This document shows, piece after piece, positions 35,227 through 43,200 of a stretch of DNA of 64,000 nucleotides. The DNA lies in NCBI RefSeq assembly GCF_035668035.1, contig NZ_JAYMYJ010000160.1, positions 62,001-126,000 of the forward strand, in the 5' to 3' direction. Positions within the stretch are counted from its first letter, which is position 1, and each line of letters opens with the position of its first letter. The notes under the pieces are model-generated. The model saw only the letters and a list, made by a program, of their open reading frames with translations. It did not search any database and was not told the DNA's origin. Source of the stretch: Thiothrix phosphatis. Its GTDB lineage: Bacteria; Pseudomonadota; Gammaproteobacteria; Thiotrichales; Thiotrichaceae. A program made the translations under genes and the position numbers.

Positions 35227-35876
35227 GCCTGATCAAACAGGATGACCGCATTACGCTGGACACCTTCCTCGAAGGCGTCTGGCGCGAAAACCCGGTGTTC
35301 GTGATGATGCTGGGGATGTGCCCGACCCTGGCCGTCACCAATTCGGCAATGAACGCGCTGGCGATGGGGGTGGCGACCACCTTCGTGCTGATTGCCTCCA
35401 GCCTGTTGGTGTCGCTGTTCCGCAACCTGATCCCGTCGGAGGTGCGGATTGCGACTTACATCGTGATCATTGCCACCTTCGTCACCATCGTCGATTACAC
35501 CATGCAGGCGGTGAGCCAGCCGCTGTACCACGCGTTGGGTGCCTTCATCCAGTTGATCGTGGTGAACTGCATTATCCTCGGGCGGGCGGAAGCCTGTGCT
35601 TCGCGCAACAAGCCGTTGAAATCGATGGTGAATGCGGCAGGCATGGGGCTGGGTTTCACCCTGGCGCTCCTGAGCCTTGGCAGCGTGCGCGAACTGTTGG
35701 GCAGCGGCTCATTATTCGGCCTGCCGCTGTTCGGCGAACATTTCCAGCCGTGGGTGGTGATGGTGTTGCCGCCGGGTGGTTTCCTGGTGCTGGGCGGCTG
35801 GCTGCTGTTCTTTGAATGGCTGAAAACACGCAAACAGGATCAGGTTTTGGGCGCGGAGGGTGCCACACATGGGTAA
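35223..35876 (+). CDS. rnfE: Electron transport complex subunit RnfE
   Basis: 217 residues, six transmembrane helices of the NqrD/RnfE family. WRENPVFVMMLGMCPTLAVTNS (~20-40) holds the first conserved Cys, and VVNCIILGRAEACAS (~108-122) the second; with RnfA these Cys bind an iron centre buried in the membrane. The 3' end overlaps the rnfA start by eight bases. Confidence 0.95.
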   Translation: MSLIKQDDRITLDTFLEGVWRENPVFVMMLGMCPTLAVTNSAMNALAMGVATTFVLIASSLLVSLFRNLIPSEVRIATYIVIIATFVTIVDYTMQAVSQPLYHALGAFIQLIVVNCIILGRAEACASRNKPLKSMVNAAGMGLGFTLALLSLGSVRELLGSGSLFGLPLFGEHFQPWVVMVLPPGGFLVLGGWLLFFEWLKTRKQDQVLGAEGATHG

Positions 35877-36456
35877 CGCTGACAGTATTACGTTCATCTT
35901 TTTCAACGCCTTTCTGGCCAACAACTTCGTGCTGGCGATGTTTCTGGGCTTGTGCCCGTTCCTGGGCGTTTCCGGCAAGCTGAATACCGCGCTGCCGATG
36001 GGGCTGGCGACTTCCTTCGTCATGCTGGTCAGCTCGGTGTGCGCTTATTTCCTGAATGAATTGCTGGTGGCGTTCGGCATCGAGTACCTGCGCCTGATCA
36101 GCTACATCGTGGTGATCGCCTCCGCCGTGCAGCTGGTGGAAATGACCCTGAAGAAACTCAGCCCGACATTATTCCGCGCGCTGGGGATTTACCTGCCGCT
36201 GATCACCACCAATTGCGCGATTCTGGGGTTGGCGCTGTTCCAGACCTTCAAGGAATACAACTTCATGCAGTCACTGGCGTATGCGTTGGGCGCGGGCGCA
36301 GGTTTTATCCTGGCGCTGTTGCTGATGGCGGGCCTGCGTGAGCGGCTGGAGCTGGCGAAACTGCCGAGTGTGACGCAAGGCGCGGCTCTGAGCCTGATTC
36401 TGGGCGGCTTGCTGTCGCTGGCGTTCATGGGCTTTGCAGGATTGGGGGCGGAATGA
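35869..36456 (+). CDS. rnfA: Electron transport complex subunit RnfA
   Basis: 195 residues from the ATG at 35869, which has GGAGGG 8 bases upstream; a GTG three codons earlier is less likely. Six transmembrane helices; the Cys-bearing segments are MFLGLCPFLGVSG (~25-37) and LPLITTNCAILGLALF (~102-117), pairing with RnfE. In most genomes rnfA opens the operon; here it closes the core set. It overlaps the small Cys-rich gene by four bases. Confidence 0.96.
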   Translation: MGNADSITFIFFNAFLANNFVLAMFLGLCPFLGVSGKLNTALPMGLATSFVMLVSSVCAYFLNELLVAFGIEYLRLISYIVVIASAVQLVEMTLKKLSPTLFRALGIYLPLITTNCAILGLALFQTFKEYNFMQSLAYALGAGAGFILALLLMAGLRERLELAKLPSVTQGAALSLILGGLLSLAFMGFAGLGAE

Positions 36457-36644
36457 TGCGGGATTATGTGATTGCCATGCTGGCGATGCCGGTGTTGTTG
36501 CTGGCGTGGATTGTGGTGCAGCGGATTGTGCGCGAATACGCCTTGCGCCACCCCGAGTTCGGCCCACCACGGGAAGAAGGCGGCGGCTGCGGTTCGTCGT
36601 GCGGGTGCAGCGGCAAGGGCGCGTGCAAGAATCGTGGACATTAG
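36453..36644 (+). CDS. 63-residue Cys-rich single-helix membrane protein in the Rnf operon
   Basis: Starts ATGATG overlapping the rnfA stop by four bases, so it is translationally coupled. One transmembrane helix (~5-24, VIAMLAMPVLLLAWIVVQRI) is followed by a short charged cytoplasmic segment with HPEFGPPREE and a Cys-rich tail GGGCGSSCGCSGKGACKN. I do not recognise it as a named family. The layout (one helix plus Cys cluster) is like NqrM, the factor that matures the iron site of the related Nqr complex; an equivalent role for Rnf is inference. The repeat copy B begins right after its stop. Confidence 0.8.
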   Translation: MMRDYVIAMLAMPVLLLAWIVVQRIVREYALRHPEFGPPREEGGGCGSSCGCSGKGACKNRGH

Positions 36645-36747
36645 AAGAAACCCCTCCCCGACCCTCCCCTTATCAGGGGAGGGAGTCAGAGGTTCGGAGT
36701 CGCATCCGGCTCCTCCCCTGATAAGGGGAGGTTGGGAGGGGTTTCTT
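36645..36747. repeat. Palindromic repeat element, copy B
   Basis: A 103-bp copy of the element at 32028-32131, again beginning immediately after a stop codon. Outer arms are AAGAAACCCCTCCC and GGGAGGGGTTTCTT, and the CTCCCCTTATCAGGGGAG and CTCCCCTGATAAGGGGAG hairpins are conserved, while the central ~28 bases differ. It separates the small Cys-rich gene from the FNR-like gene. Confidence 0.85.
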
Positions 36748-36772
36748 AATTGACTATTTGGGAGAGACAATA

Positions 36773-37618
36773 ATGACTGAAGAAACTGTTGGCGCTACCT
36801 GCCAGGCGACCCTCAAGGCCAGTACCCGCATTACCAGCAGCAGCACGGACGAAGTGCGCGAGCTGGTGCTGAGTGTTGATGAACCGGCGTTCCGGGCATT
36901 GGCTGGGCAGAATATCGGCGTGTTGGTTCCGGGGCCACATCCGTTCGGCAACCCGTTCCATCACCGTTATTACAGCGTGGTGTCGGCGCAGCCGAGTGGC
37001 GAAGGCACTGACATCGAGATTCTGGTGCGGCGCTGTTCCTACATCGATGAAATATCGGGGGAGGAATACCCTGGTATTGCTTCACAATTCTTGTGTGATG
37101 CAGCGCCCGGCAAGCAGATTACCCTGACCGGGCCGTACAAGGCACCGTTCAGGGTTCCCGCCGACAAATCCAGCAACCTGTTGATGATCGGCACGGGCAC
37201 CGGGATTGCGCCATTCCGTAGCCTGATCAGGTCGGTGTACGCCACACACGGCGGCTGGCAGGGCAAGGTGCGGCTGTTCTACGGCGCGAAAAGCGGTCTG
37301 GACAACCTGTACATGAACGACCAGAACAATGATCTGGCCAACTACTACGATGAAGCCACTTTCGAGGCGTATCAGGCGATCAGCCCGTATTCCTATGCGG
37401 ATGTGGCGGAAACGCTGGGCAAAAGCCTGTCACAGAATGGGGCGAAAACCTGGGTGCTGATGCAGATGCCGAACACTTATGTCTACCTCGCAGGGTTGCA
37501 GAAACAGGTGGCGGTGCTGGACAGGGTGATGAGTGAGCTGGCGGGTTCGACGGCGAACTGGCAGGCGTTGAAAAGCCGGTTGCAGGCAGAGGGGCGCTGG
37601 GCGGAACTCACGTATTGA
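36773..37618 (+). CDS. FNR-type flavoprotein reductase (ferredoxin--NADP+ reductase family)
   Basis: 281 residues from the ATG at 36773, with GGGAGAG 7 bases upstream. The FAD motif HRYYSVVSA (~62-70) is the RxYS signature; the GTxxT-like region is followed by the NADP(H) loop MIGTGTGIAPFRS (~145-157). The late segment YLAGLQKQV and a C-terminal Tyr are typical of plant-type FNR. It probably moves electrons between ferredoxin (or flavodoxin) and NADP(H). As the last gene after the rnf genes, it would link pyruvate oxidation, Rnf and NADPH supply. Confidence 0.87.
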   Translation: MTEETVGATCQATLKASTRITSSSTDEVRELVLSVDEPAFRALAGQNIGVLVPGPHPFGNPFHHRYYSVVSAQPSGEGTDIEILVRRCSYIDEISGEEYPGIASQFLCDAAPGKQITLTGPYKAPFRVPADKSSNLLMIGTGTGIAPFRSLIRSVYATHGGWQGKVRLFYGAKSGLDNLYMNDQNNDLANYYDEATFEAYQAISPYSYADVAETLGKSLSQNGAKTWVLMQMPNTYVYLAGLQKQVAVLDRVMSELAGSTANWQALKSRLQAEGRWAELTY

Positions 37619-37871
37619 CGTGGTGAGAAGGGCGGCTATTCTCTTGGTCGCCCTTTTCAATATCTCCGAAATGGTTTTGTAGTTTCTTCAATGGTTCCAA
37701 ACCGTGCTGTTTGTTGCCAAATATTCTTTCGTGTAACTCATCCCGGTCAAACTTCCAGTCGTGAGAATTGCCTTGCCCGCTCAGGGCTACGAATTCATCA
37801 ATATCAGAGAGTTCGCCGATTTCCACATCGGGCTGAAGGCGGATCAGATTATAGTGGAAGGCTTGTTTCAT
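37608..37871 (-). pseudogene. Short hypothetical gene, possibly truncated
   Basis: 87 codons: MKQAFHYNLIRLQPDVEIGE..., acidic and soluble. The start resembles DUF3037-type proteins, but the body is too short and its last ~18 codons run through the terminator of the FNR-like gene, so the natural end is probably lost. Its ATG overlaps the TGA of an upstream same-strand frame (ATGA), a sign that the two were once a real gene pair. Not identified with confidence. Confidence 0.4.
37628..37657 (+). terminator. Probable terminator of the rnf-FNR operon
   Basis: AAGGGCG-loop(14)-CGCCCTT followed by TTC gives a 7-bp GC-rich stem with a short T run, 10 bases after the FNR-like stop. Confidence 0.5.
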
Positions 37872-38020
37872 GGGCTGCTGTCCTTGGCAAGGGCTTGCTG
37901 TAATTCTAGCAGCTCCTTGTCGCGGCGGTGGTGGCCGGTTTCTTCGATCAGCCTTGCCGCCGCATTCACATGATCCGCAAATGACAGTTTGGCTTGTGCC
38001 GAATAAATCGTATTACACCA
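37868..38020 (-). pseudogene. C-terminal fragment of an unknown gene
   Basis: A minus-strand frame reads LSFADHVNAAARLIEETGHH then RRDKELLELQQALAK and stops at 37868-37870 within the next ATG. It looks like a true helical protein tail, but there is no start codon or binding site before an in-frame stop about 50 codons upstream. Together with the following gene it appears to be the remains of a two-gene cassette. Confidence 0.45.
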
Positions 38021-38057
38021 AAACAGCGGTTAGCCCAGCTAACCCATTAGCCTCTAC

Positions 38058-38447
38058 TCATTCCAGGATAACTCGCTTGGCCTTGATGACTGCGCAGCGG
38101 GTGTCCAGCCACCAAATGCCCAGGCAGCCTGCGGCATACATCAGGATGTCGTGGACGCTGAAGCTGGTCCCCAGCACTACCCGCGCCCAGCCGGTCAGGT
38201 GCAGCACATCCGCCAGCCGGAATAGCTGCGCCAGTTCAACCGTACAGGCGAATACGAACACACCCAGCGCCAGGCGTTTTGCCTCCACGTTCCAGAATGC
38301 CTTCACCGCACAATACACCAGCATCACCACCAAAAAATCGCCGAAATAGGCACGGATGAAATGCAGGTGGTTAAGCTTGGTGGCAATGATGGCTTCCACC
38401 GCAAACAACGCGATGGCAGCAAGCAGCCAGGGTAAATGTAAACGCAT
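38058..38447 (-). CDS. DUF2809-family integral membrane protein
   Basis: 129 residues with four hydrophobic helices. IRAYFGDFLVVMLVYCAVKA (~30-49) and the following FACTVELAQLFRLADVL, WARVVLGTSFSVHDILMYAAG match the DUF2809 pattern of conserved Glu/Gln and Asp in helices (distantly like VanZ). Function unknown. It lies among decayed genes but itself appears complete. Confidence 0.8.
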   Translation of the reverse strand: MRLHLPWLLAAIALFAVEAIIATKLNHLHFIRAYFGDFLVVMLVYCAVKAFWNVEAKRLALGVFVFACTVELAQLFRLADVLHLTGWARVVLGTSFSVHDILMYAAGCLGIWWLDTRCAVIKAKRVILE

Positions 38448-38568
38448 GAATCCCCCTATTGGTCAGCCTAAATATTTGCCGGTTGAACCCGCCAGGCGTC
38501 ATTATCGGCGAAAGCTTTGCAGATAATATGCAAGCTTGCCGTATCTTTTATGAATGTGGCTTTCTGCC

Positions 38569-38990
38569 TTACAGAACCCAGCGGTGTTCCCGATAGCCCG
38601 CCTGATCCAGCCGCCGCGCCAGTTCCGGCAGATGGCAGGTGGGAACCGCCGGGAACAGGTGGTGCTCGATGTGGAAAAACATGTTGTAAAACAGCAGGCT
38701 TTTCCACGGCGAGCGCAAGGTGCGGGCGTTGTTCCAGTGGTCGGTTGCGCAATCATGGTGGACTGTCCACACCGCGAAGAAGGCGGACAGGCAATAAGCC
38801 GCCAGCATCAGCAGGTTGTGGGTTTGCAGGGCAGGACTGTCCAGCCAGCCCCAGATGACGCCCAGGACGATGGCATTCCCCAGCAGTTCTGCGCGAATCC
38901 AGCGCTTTTGGCGGCGGCTGGCGAAGCGCCATGCGTCGAGGTGCAGGCGCAGCGGGAATAGCGGGCCTTTCAGCAAGGTTTCCCTCAAGC
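38569..38990 (-). pseudogene. Truncated membrane fatty-acid desaturase
   Basis: The minus-strand frame encodes the C-terminal part of a desaturase: LRETLLKGPLFPLRLHLDAW, helices around GNAIVLGVIWGWL and LLMLAAYCLSAFFAVW, then the His motifs HHDCATDHWNN and FHIEHHLFPAVP. The normal N-terminal half with the first His boxes is missing: upstream of ~38990 the frame loses desaturase character and no start codon fits. With the di-iron site incomplete it should be inactive. Confidence 0.7.
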
Positions 38991-39140
38991 CTTGGCGCGC
39001 AACAACCTGCTGGTGGTTGGATTGCAGGCAGCATACAGCCGGATGCGCAGGCAAGGCTTCCGCTATGATCATCCAGGAAAATATTTCGGCTGAAGCCTTT
39101 CTGGCATAATGTCGCCTCCCCAATAGGCACAGAGACGCCC

Positions 39141-40184
39141 ATGACCCGACAATACCGCGCCGTTTCCCTGATTTCCGGCGGACTTGACTCCATGCTTGCG
39201 ACCAAAGCGGTGCTGGAGCAAGGCGTACAGGTGGAAGGCATCAATTTCTACACCGGCTTTTGCGTGGAAGGCCATACCCACGCCATCCGCAAGCAGGACA
39301 AGGCCAAGCCGAAACGCAACAATTCGCTGTGGGTGGCGGAACAGCTTGGCATCAAGCTGCACATCGTCGACATCGTGGATGAATACAAGGATGTGGTGCT
39401 GAACCCGAAGCACGGTTACGGCGCGAACATGAACCCTTGCCTCGATTGCAAGATTTTCATGGTGAAGAAGGCGCACGAGTGGATCCGGAAACACGCTTTC
39501 GACTTCATTATTACGGGTGAAGTCGTCGGGCAGCGCCCCATGTCGCAGCGTTCCGCCACCATGCCGATAGTCGCACGGGAATCAGGGGCGGAAGACTTGC
39601 TGTTGCGTCCGCTGTCCGCGCATAACCTGCCGCCGAGCCTGCCGGAGCGCGAAGGTTGGGTTGATCGGGAAAGGCTGTTCGGTTTCAGTGGGCGTAGCCG
39701 CAAGCCGCAGATGGCGCTGGCCGCACAATGGGGCATTGAGGAATACGCCCAACCGGCGGGCGGCTGCTGTTTCCTCACGGACGCCAATTACACCCACAAA
39801 CTGAAAGATTTGTGGGCGCACCGCCCCAGTCGCGACTATGAGCTGGATGACATCATGCTGCTGAAAATTGGTCGGCACCTGCGCCCACGCCCGCATTTCA
39901 AGATGATCGTGTCGCGTGAAGAGGGCGAAACCAATTTCCTCGAAGGCTACAAGAACCAGTTCACCTGGATTAAAACCGCCAGCCATTCCGGCCCCCTGAC
40001 CATTCTGGATGGCGATGGCATCACGGATGATGACATTGAACTGGCGGCGCAAATTTCCGCCAAATACAGCAAGGGCAAAAGCGAACCAGCCGTGGTGTGC
40101 AAGGCGGCGAGGCCAGGGGAAACGTTCCGCGAAATCAGCGTTGCGCCATTGGCGGGCGAGATTCCTGCAAGCTGGCTGTTATGA
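39141..40184 (+). CDS. PP-loop ATP pyrophosphatase, tRNA-thiolation (MnmA/ThiI)-like
   Basis: 347 residues. The PP-loop SLISGGLDSMLATKAVL (~9-25) binds ATP, as in enzymes that adenylate tRNA uridines for sulfur transfer. NPCLDCKIFMVKKA (~102-115) has a CxxC pair where MnmA and ThiI have a catalytic Cys, and GEVVGQRPMSQR (~130-141) is the substrate loop; CCFLTD (~204-209) gives a second Cys group. It is not a standard MnmA: the tRNA-binding C-terminal beta barrel is replaced by a different ~120-residue domain. Substrate unknown. Confidence 0.75.
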   Translation: MTRQYRAVSLISGGLDSMLATKAVLEQGVQVEGINFYTGFCVEGHTHAIRKQDKAKPKRNNSLWVAEQLGIKLHIVDIVDEYKDVVLNPKHGYGANMNPCLDCKIFMVKKAHEWIRKHAFDFIITGEVVGQRPMSQRSATMPIVARESGAEDLLLRPLSAHNLPPSLPEREGWVDRERLFGFSGRSRKPQMALAAQWGIEEYAQPAGGCCFLTDANYTHKLKDLWAHRPSRDYELDDIMLLKIGRHLRPRPHFKMIVSREEGETNFLEGYKNQFTWIKTASHSGPLTILDGDGITDDDIELAAQISAKYSKGKSEPAVVCKAARPGETFREISVAPLAGEIPASWLL

Positions 40185-40313
40185 GCAATTCCTTAACGAA
40201 AAAATCATTGAAACGACGGATTTGGGCTTGAAATTCCTCTTACTCCGTGCTTCAAGATGCTTTACAATCGCCCCCTTACCGCAATTCATGCGTTTTCTTT
40301 GAGATTTGGACTA

Positions 40314-42404
40314 ATGACTGACTTAACACTCTACCGAAACATCGGCATTTTTGCCCACGTCGACGCGGGCAAAACGACAACAACTGAGCGTATCCTGAAA
40401 CTGACGGGCAAAATCCATAAGATCGGTGAAGTACACGAAGGCGAATCCACCATGGACTTCATGGAGCAGGAAGCCGAGCGCGGCATCACCATCCAGTCCG
40501 CAGCGACCACCGCATTTTGGAAAGGCCACCGTTTCAATATCATCGATACCCCGGGGCACGTTGACTTCACCATCGAAGTTTACCGTTCACTGAAAGTCCT
40601 GGATGGCGGTGTCGGCGTATTCTGCGGTTCCGGCGGTGTTGAGCCACAGTCAGAAACCAACTGGCGCTACGCCAACGAATCCAAGGTTGCGCGCATCATT
40701 TATGTCAACAAGCTGGACCGTATCGGTGCCGATTACTACCGCGTTGTGCAGCAGGTGGAAGATGTGCTGGGTGCGAAGCCAGTCGTCATGGCCCTGCCAA
40801 TCGGTTTCGAAGACAGCTTTGTCGGCGTGGTTGACCTGCTGACCCGTAAGGCATGGGTATGGGACAACTCCGGCGACCCAATGAACTACGAGATTCAGGA
40901 GGTGCCTGCCGACATGACCGAAAAGGTCGAGGAATGGCGCCACAAGCTGGTCGAGACTGCGGTTGAGCAGGACGACGAGATGATGATGATGTACCTGGAA
41001 GGTGAAGAGCCATCCATCGACGACCTCAAGCGTTGCATCCGCAAAGGCACCATCGCGCTGGACTTCTTCCCGACCTTCCCTGGCTCCTCCTTCAAGAACA
41101 AGGGTGTGCAGCTGGTGCTGGATGGCGTGGTTGATTACCTGCCGAACCCGACTGAAGTCAACCCGCAGCCAGAAACCGACTTGGAAGGCAACCCGACCGG
41201 CGAATTTGCCATCGTTGACCCTGCCCGCCCGGTGCGTGCGCTGGTGTTCAAGATCATGGATGACCGCTTTGGCGCGCTGAACTTCGTGCGTGTGTATTCC
41301 GGCACCCTGAAAAAAGGCGACACGTTGCTGAACACGTTCACCGGCAAGACCGAGCGTGTTGGCCGTATGGTGGAAATGCACGCCAACGACCGTTCTGAAA
41401 TTGAAACGGCGCAGGCGGGCGACATCATTGCGCTGATCGGCCTGAAAAACGTCCAGACTGGCCACACCCTGTGTGACGTGAACAAGCCCGCCACGCTTGA
41501 GCCGATGGTGTTCCCTGATCCGGTCATTTCCATTGCCGTTGCGCCTAAAAACAAGAGCGCTGCTGAGAAGCTGGGCATGGCACTGAACAAGATGATTCAG
41601 GAAGACCCGTCCTTCCGTGTCGAGACCGACCAGGAAACCGGCGAAACCATCCTCAAAGGCATGGGCGAGCTGCATCTCGACATCAAGGTTGACATCCTCA
41701 AGCGTACCCATGGTATTGAAGTTGAAGTCGGCAAGCCACAGGTTGCGTACCGTGAATCCATCACCATGCGGGTGGAAGACAGCTACACCCACAAGAAGCA
41801 GTCCGGCGGTTCCGGCCAGTACGGTAAGATCGATTACACCATTGAGCCGAACGAGGCAGGCGCTGGTTATGCGTTTGAATCCGTGGTTGTGGGCGGTTCC
41901 GTCCCACGCGAATTCTGGCCTGCGATCGACAAGGGCTTCCGGGAAAGCATGGGCAGGGGGCCATTGGCTGGCTACCCAGTCGTAGACGTGAAAGTGACCC
42001 TGCGCGAAGGTGCTTTCCACGCGGTTGACTCTTCCGCCATTGCGTTTGAAATTGCAGCCAAAGGCGGCTACCGTCAGACCATGCCGAAAGCTGGCCCGCA
42101 GATTCTGGAACCGATCATGAAAGTCGACGTGTTTGTGCCCAGCGATTACACCGGCGACGTCATCGGCGACCTGAACCGCCGCCGCGCCATGATCAAGTCC
42201 CAGGACACTGCGCCTATCGGCGTGCGCGTCAAGGCTGATGTGCCGCTGTCCGAAATGTTCGGTTACATCGGCGACCTGCGCACCATGACTTCTGGCCGTG
42301 GCCAGTTCTCCATGGAGTTCTCGCATTATGCGGCGTGCCCAAGGAACGTCTCTGACCAGGTCATCAAGGAAGCCCAGGAACGCAAGAAGGCTGCCGAAAA
42401 CTAA
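40314..42404 (+). CDS. Elongation factor G, type 2 (EF-G2)
   Basis: 696 residues from the ATG at 40314 (MTDLTLYRNIGIFAHVDAGK); the 19 extra codons upstream do not match EF-G. G1 AHVDAGKTTT, G3 DTPGHVDF, G4 NKLD, then EF-Tu-like domain II, and domains III-V ending GFG-like YIGDLRTMTSGRGQFSMEF. VYRSLKVLDGGVGVFCGSGGVEPQ and the FAHVDAGK start match the second EF-G of Vibrio and Shewanella rather than the str-operon copy, and no rpsL, rpsG or tuf is near. A canonical fusA probably exists elsewhere. Confidence 0.93.
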   Translation: MTDLTLYRNIGIFAHVDAGKTTTTERILKLTGKIHKIGEVHEGESTMDFMEQEAERGITIQSAATTAFWKGHRFNIIDTPGHVDFTIEVYRSLKVLDGGVGVFCGSGGVEPQSETNWRYANESKVARIIYVNKLDRIGADYYRVVQQVEDVLGAKPVVMALPIGFEDSFVGVVDLLTRKAWVWDNSGDPMNYEIQEVPADMTEKVEEWRHKLVETAVEQDDEMMMMYLEGEEPSIDDLKRCIRKGTIALDFFPTFPGSSFKNKGVQLVLDGVVDYLPNPTEVNPQPETDLEGNPTGEFAIVDPARPVRALVFKIMDDRFGALNFVRVYSGTLKKGDTLLNTFTGKTERVGRMVEMHANDRSEIETAQAGDIIALIGLKNVQTGHTLCDVNKPATLEPMVFPDPVISIAVAPKNKSAAEKLGMALNKMIQEDPSFRVETDQETGETILKGMGELHLDIKVDILKRTHGIEVEVGKPQVAYRESITMRVEDSYTHKKQSGGSGQYGKIDYTIEPNEAGAGYAFESVVVGGSVPREFWPAIDKGFRESMGRGPLAGYPVVDVKVTLREGAFHAVDSSAIAFEIAAKGGYRQTMPKAGPQILEPIMKVDVFVPSDYTGDVIGDLNRRRAMIKSQDTAPIGVRVKADVPLSEMFGYIGDLRTMTSGRGQFSMEFSHYAACPRNVSDQVIKEAQERKKAAEN

Positions 42405-42456
42405 GGCAGGCCAATGGACGGAAGCGGCTTACGCCGTTTCCGTTCCTGGCGACAAC

Positions 42457-42492
42457 AAAAAATCCCCGCTGGGCGACTGGCGGGGATTTTTT
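42457..42492. terminator. Bidirectional terminator between EF-G2 and hisH
   Basis: AAAAAATCCCCGC-loop(10)-GCGGGGATTTTTT: a GC stem flanked by A and T tracts, so it can end transcription from both convergent sides. Confidence 0.88.
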
Positions 42493-42561
42493 GTTGTAAA
42501 CCTGAATTTGGGTTAAGAAAGGAAAAGCTGCACTGGCAGTGAAATTCGGGCAAACGTGGCC

Positions 42562-43200
42562 CTACACCACCCAGTTGACGAAGTTTTCCAGCAGTTTCAG
42601 GCCATCATCCGCTGATTTCTCCGGGTGCGCCTGGATCGAGAACACGTTGTCCTTCGCTATCGCGGAGGCGTAGCTGATGCCGTAATCGGTTGACCCGGCG
42701 ATCAAATCCGGCGTGACCGGCTCCACGTAATAGCTGTGCACGAAATAAAAGCGCGCCCCATCTTTGACGCCTTGCCACAGCGGGTGCTCCATCTGTTGCC
42801 AAACTTGGTTCCAGCCCATTTGCGGAATCTTCAGGCGCACGCCGATTTCCTGATGCACATTGCGGAAAAAGCGCACATTGCCTGCGTAGACGCCGAGGCA
42901 TTCGATGCCGCCGTTTTCTTCGGAATGTTGCATCAGCACTTGCATCCCCATGCAGATGCCAAGGAATGGCTTGGTCTGGATGACTTCGCGCACCACTTCG
43001 GCCATGCCGCGCGTTTCCAGCTCGCGCATGCAGTCGCGCGCCGCGCCCTGCCCCGGAAACACCACGCGGTCAGCCTGCACGATCATGTCGGGGTCGGAAG
43101 TGACGGCGACGCTGGCTTTGCCGCCAGCTACGTGCGTGACGGCGCGCTCCACCGAATGCAGGTTGCCCATGTTGTAGTCGATGATGGCGATCTTCTGCAT
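42562..43200 (-). CDS. hisH: Imidazole glycerol phosphate synthase, glutaminase subunit
   Basis: 212 residues of the class I glutamine amidotransferase family. IAIIDYNMGNLHSVERA opens the protein, FLGICMGMQVL (~80-90) holds the catalytic Cys, and IQAHPEKSADDG (~193-204) the His and Glu. It supplies ammonia to HisF for the fifth step of histidine synthesis. Start and the hisB stop share one base (TAATG). hisA and hisF are not in the window, so the his genes are scattered beyond this point on the minus strand. Confidence 0.96.
   Translation of the reverse strand: MQKIAIIDYNMGNLHSVERAVTHVAGGKASVAVTSDPDMIVQADRVVFPGQGAARDCMRELETRGMAEVVREVIQTKPFLGICMGMQVLMQHSEENGGIECLGVYAGNVRFFRNVHQEIGVRLKIPQMGWNQVWQQMEHPLWQGVKDGARFYFVHSYYVEPVTPDLIAGSTDYGISYASAIAKDNVFSIQAHPEKSADDGLKLLENFVNWVV

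Noticed and set aside
40650..42326. A 558-codon minus-strand frame opposite EF-G2
   Set aside because: Shadow of the EF-G2 codon pattern; the same is true of long frames opposite relA (10061-12082) and ybiT (23931-25532).
42419..42441. Hairpin just after the EF-G2 stop as a terminator
   Set aside because: The stem GGAAGCGGC/GCCGTTTCC has no T tract; the stronger bidirectional terminator follows at 42457-42492.
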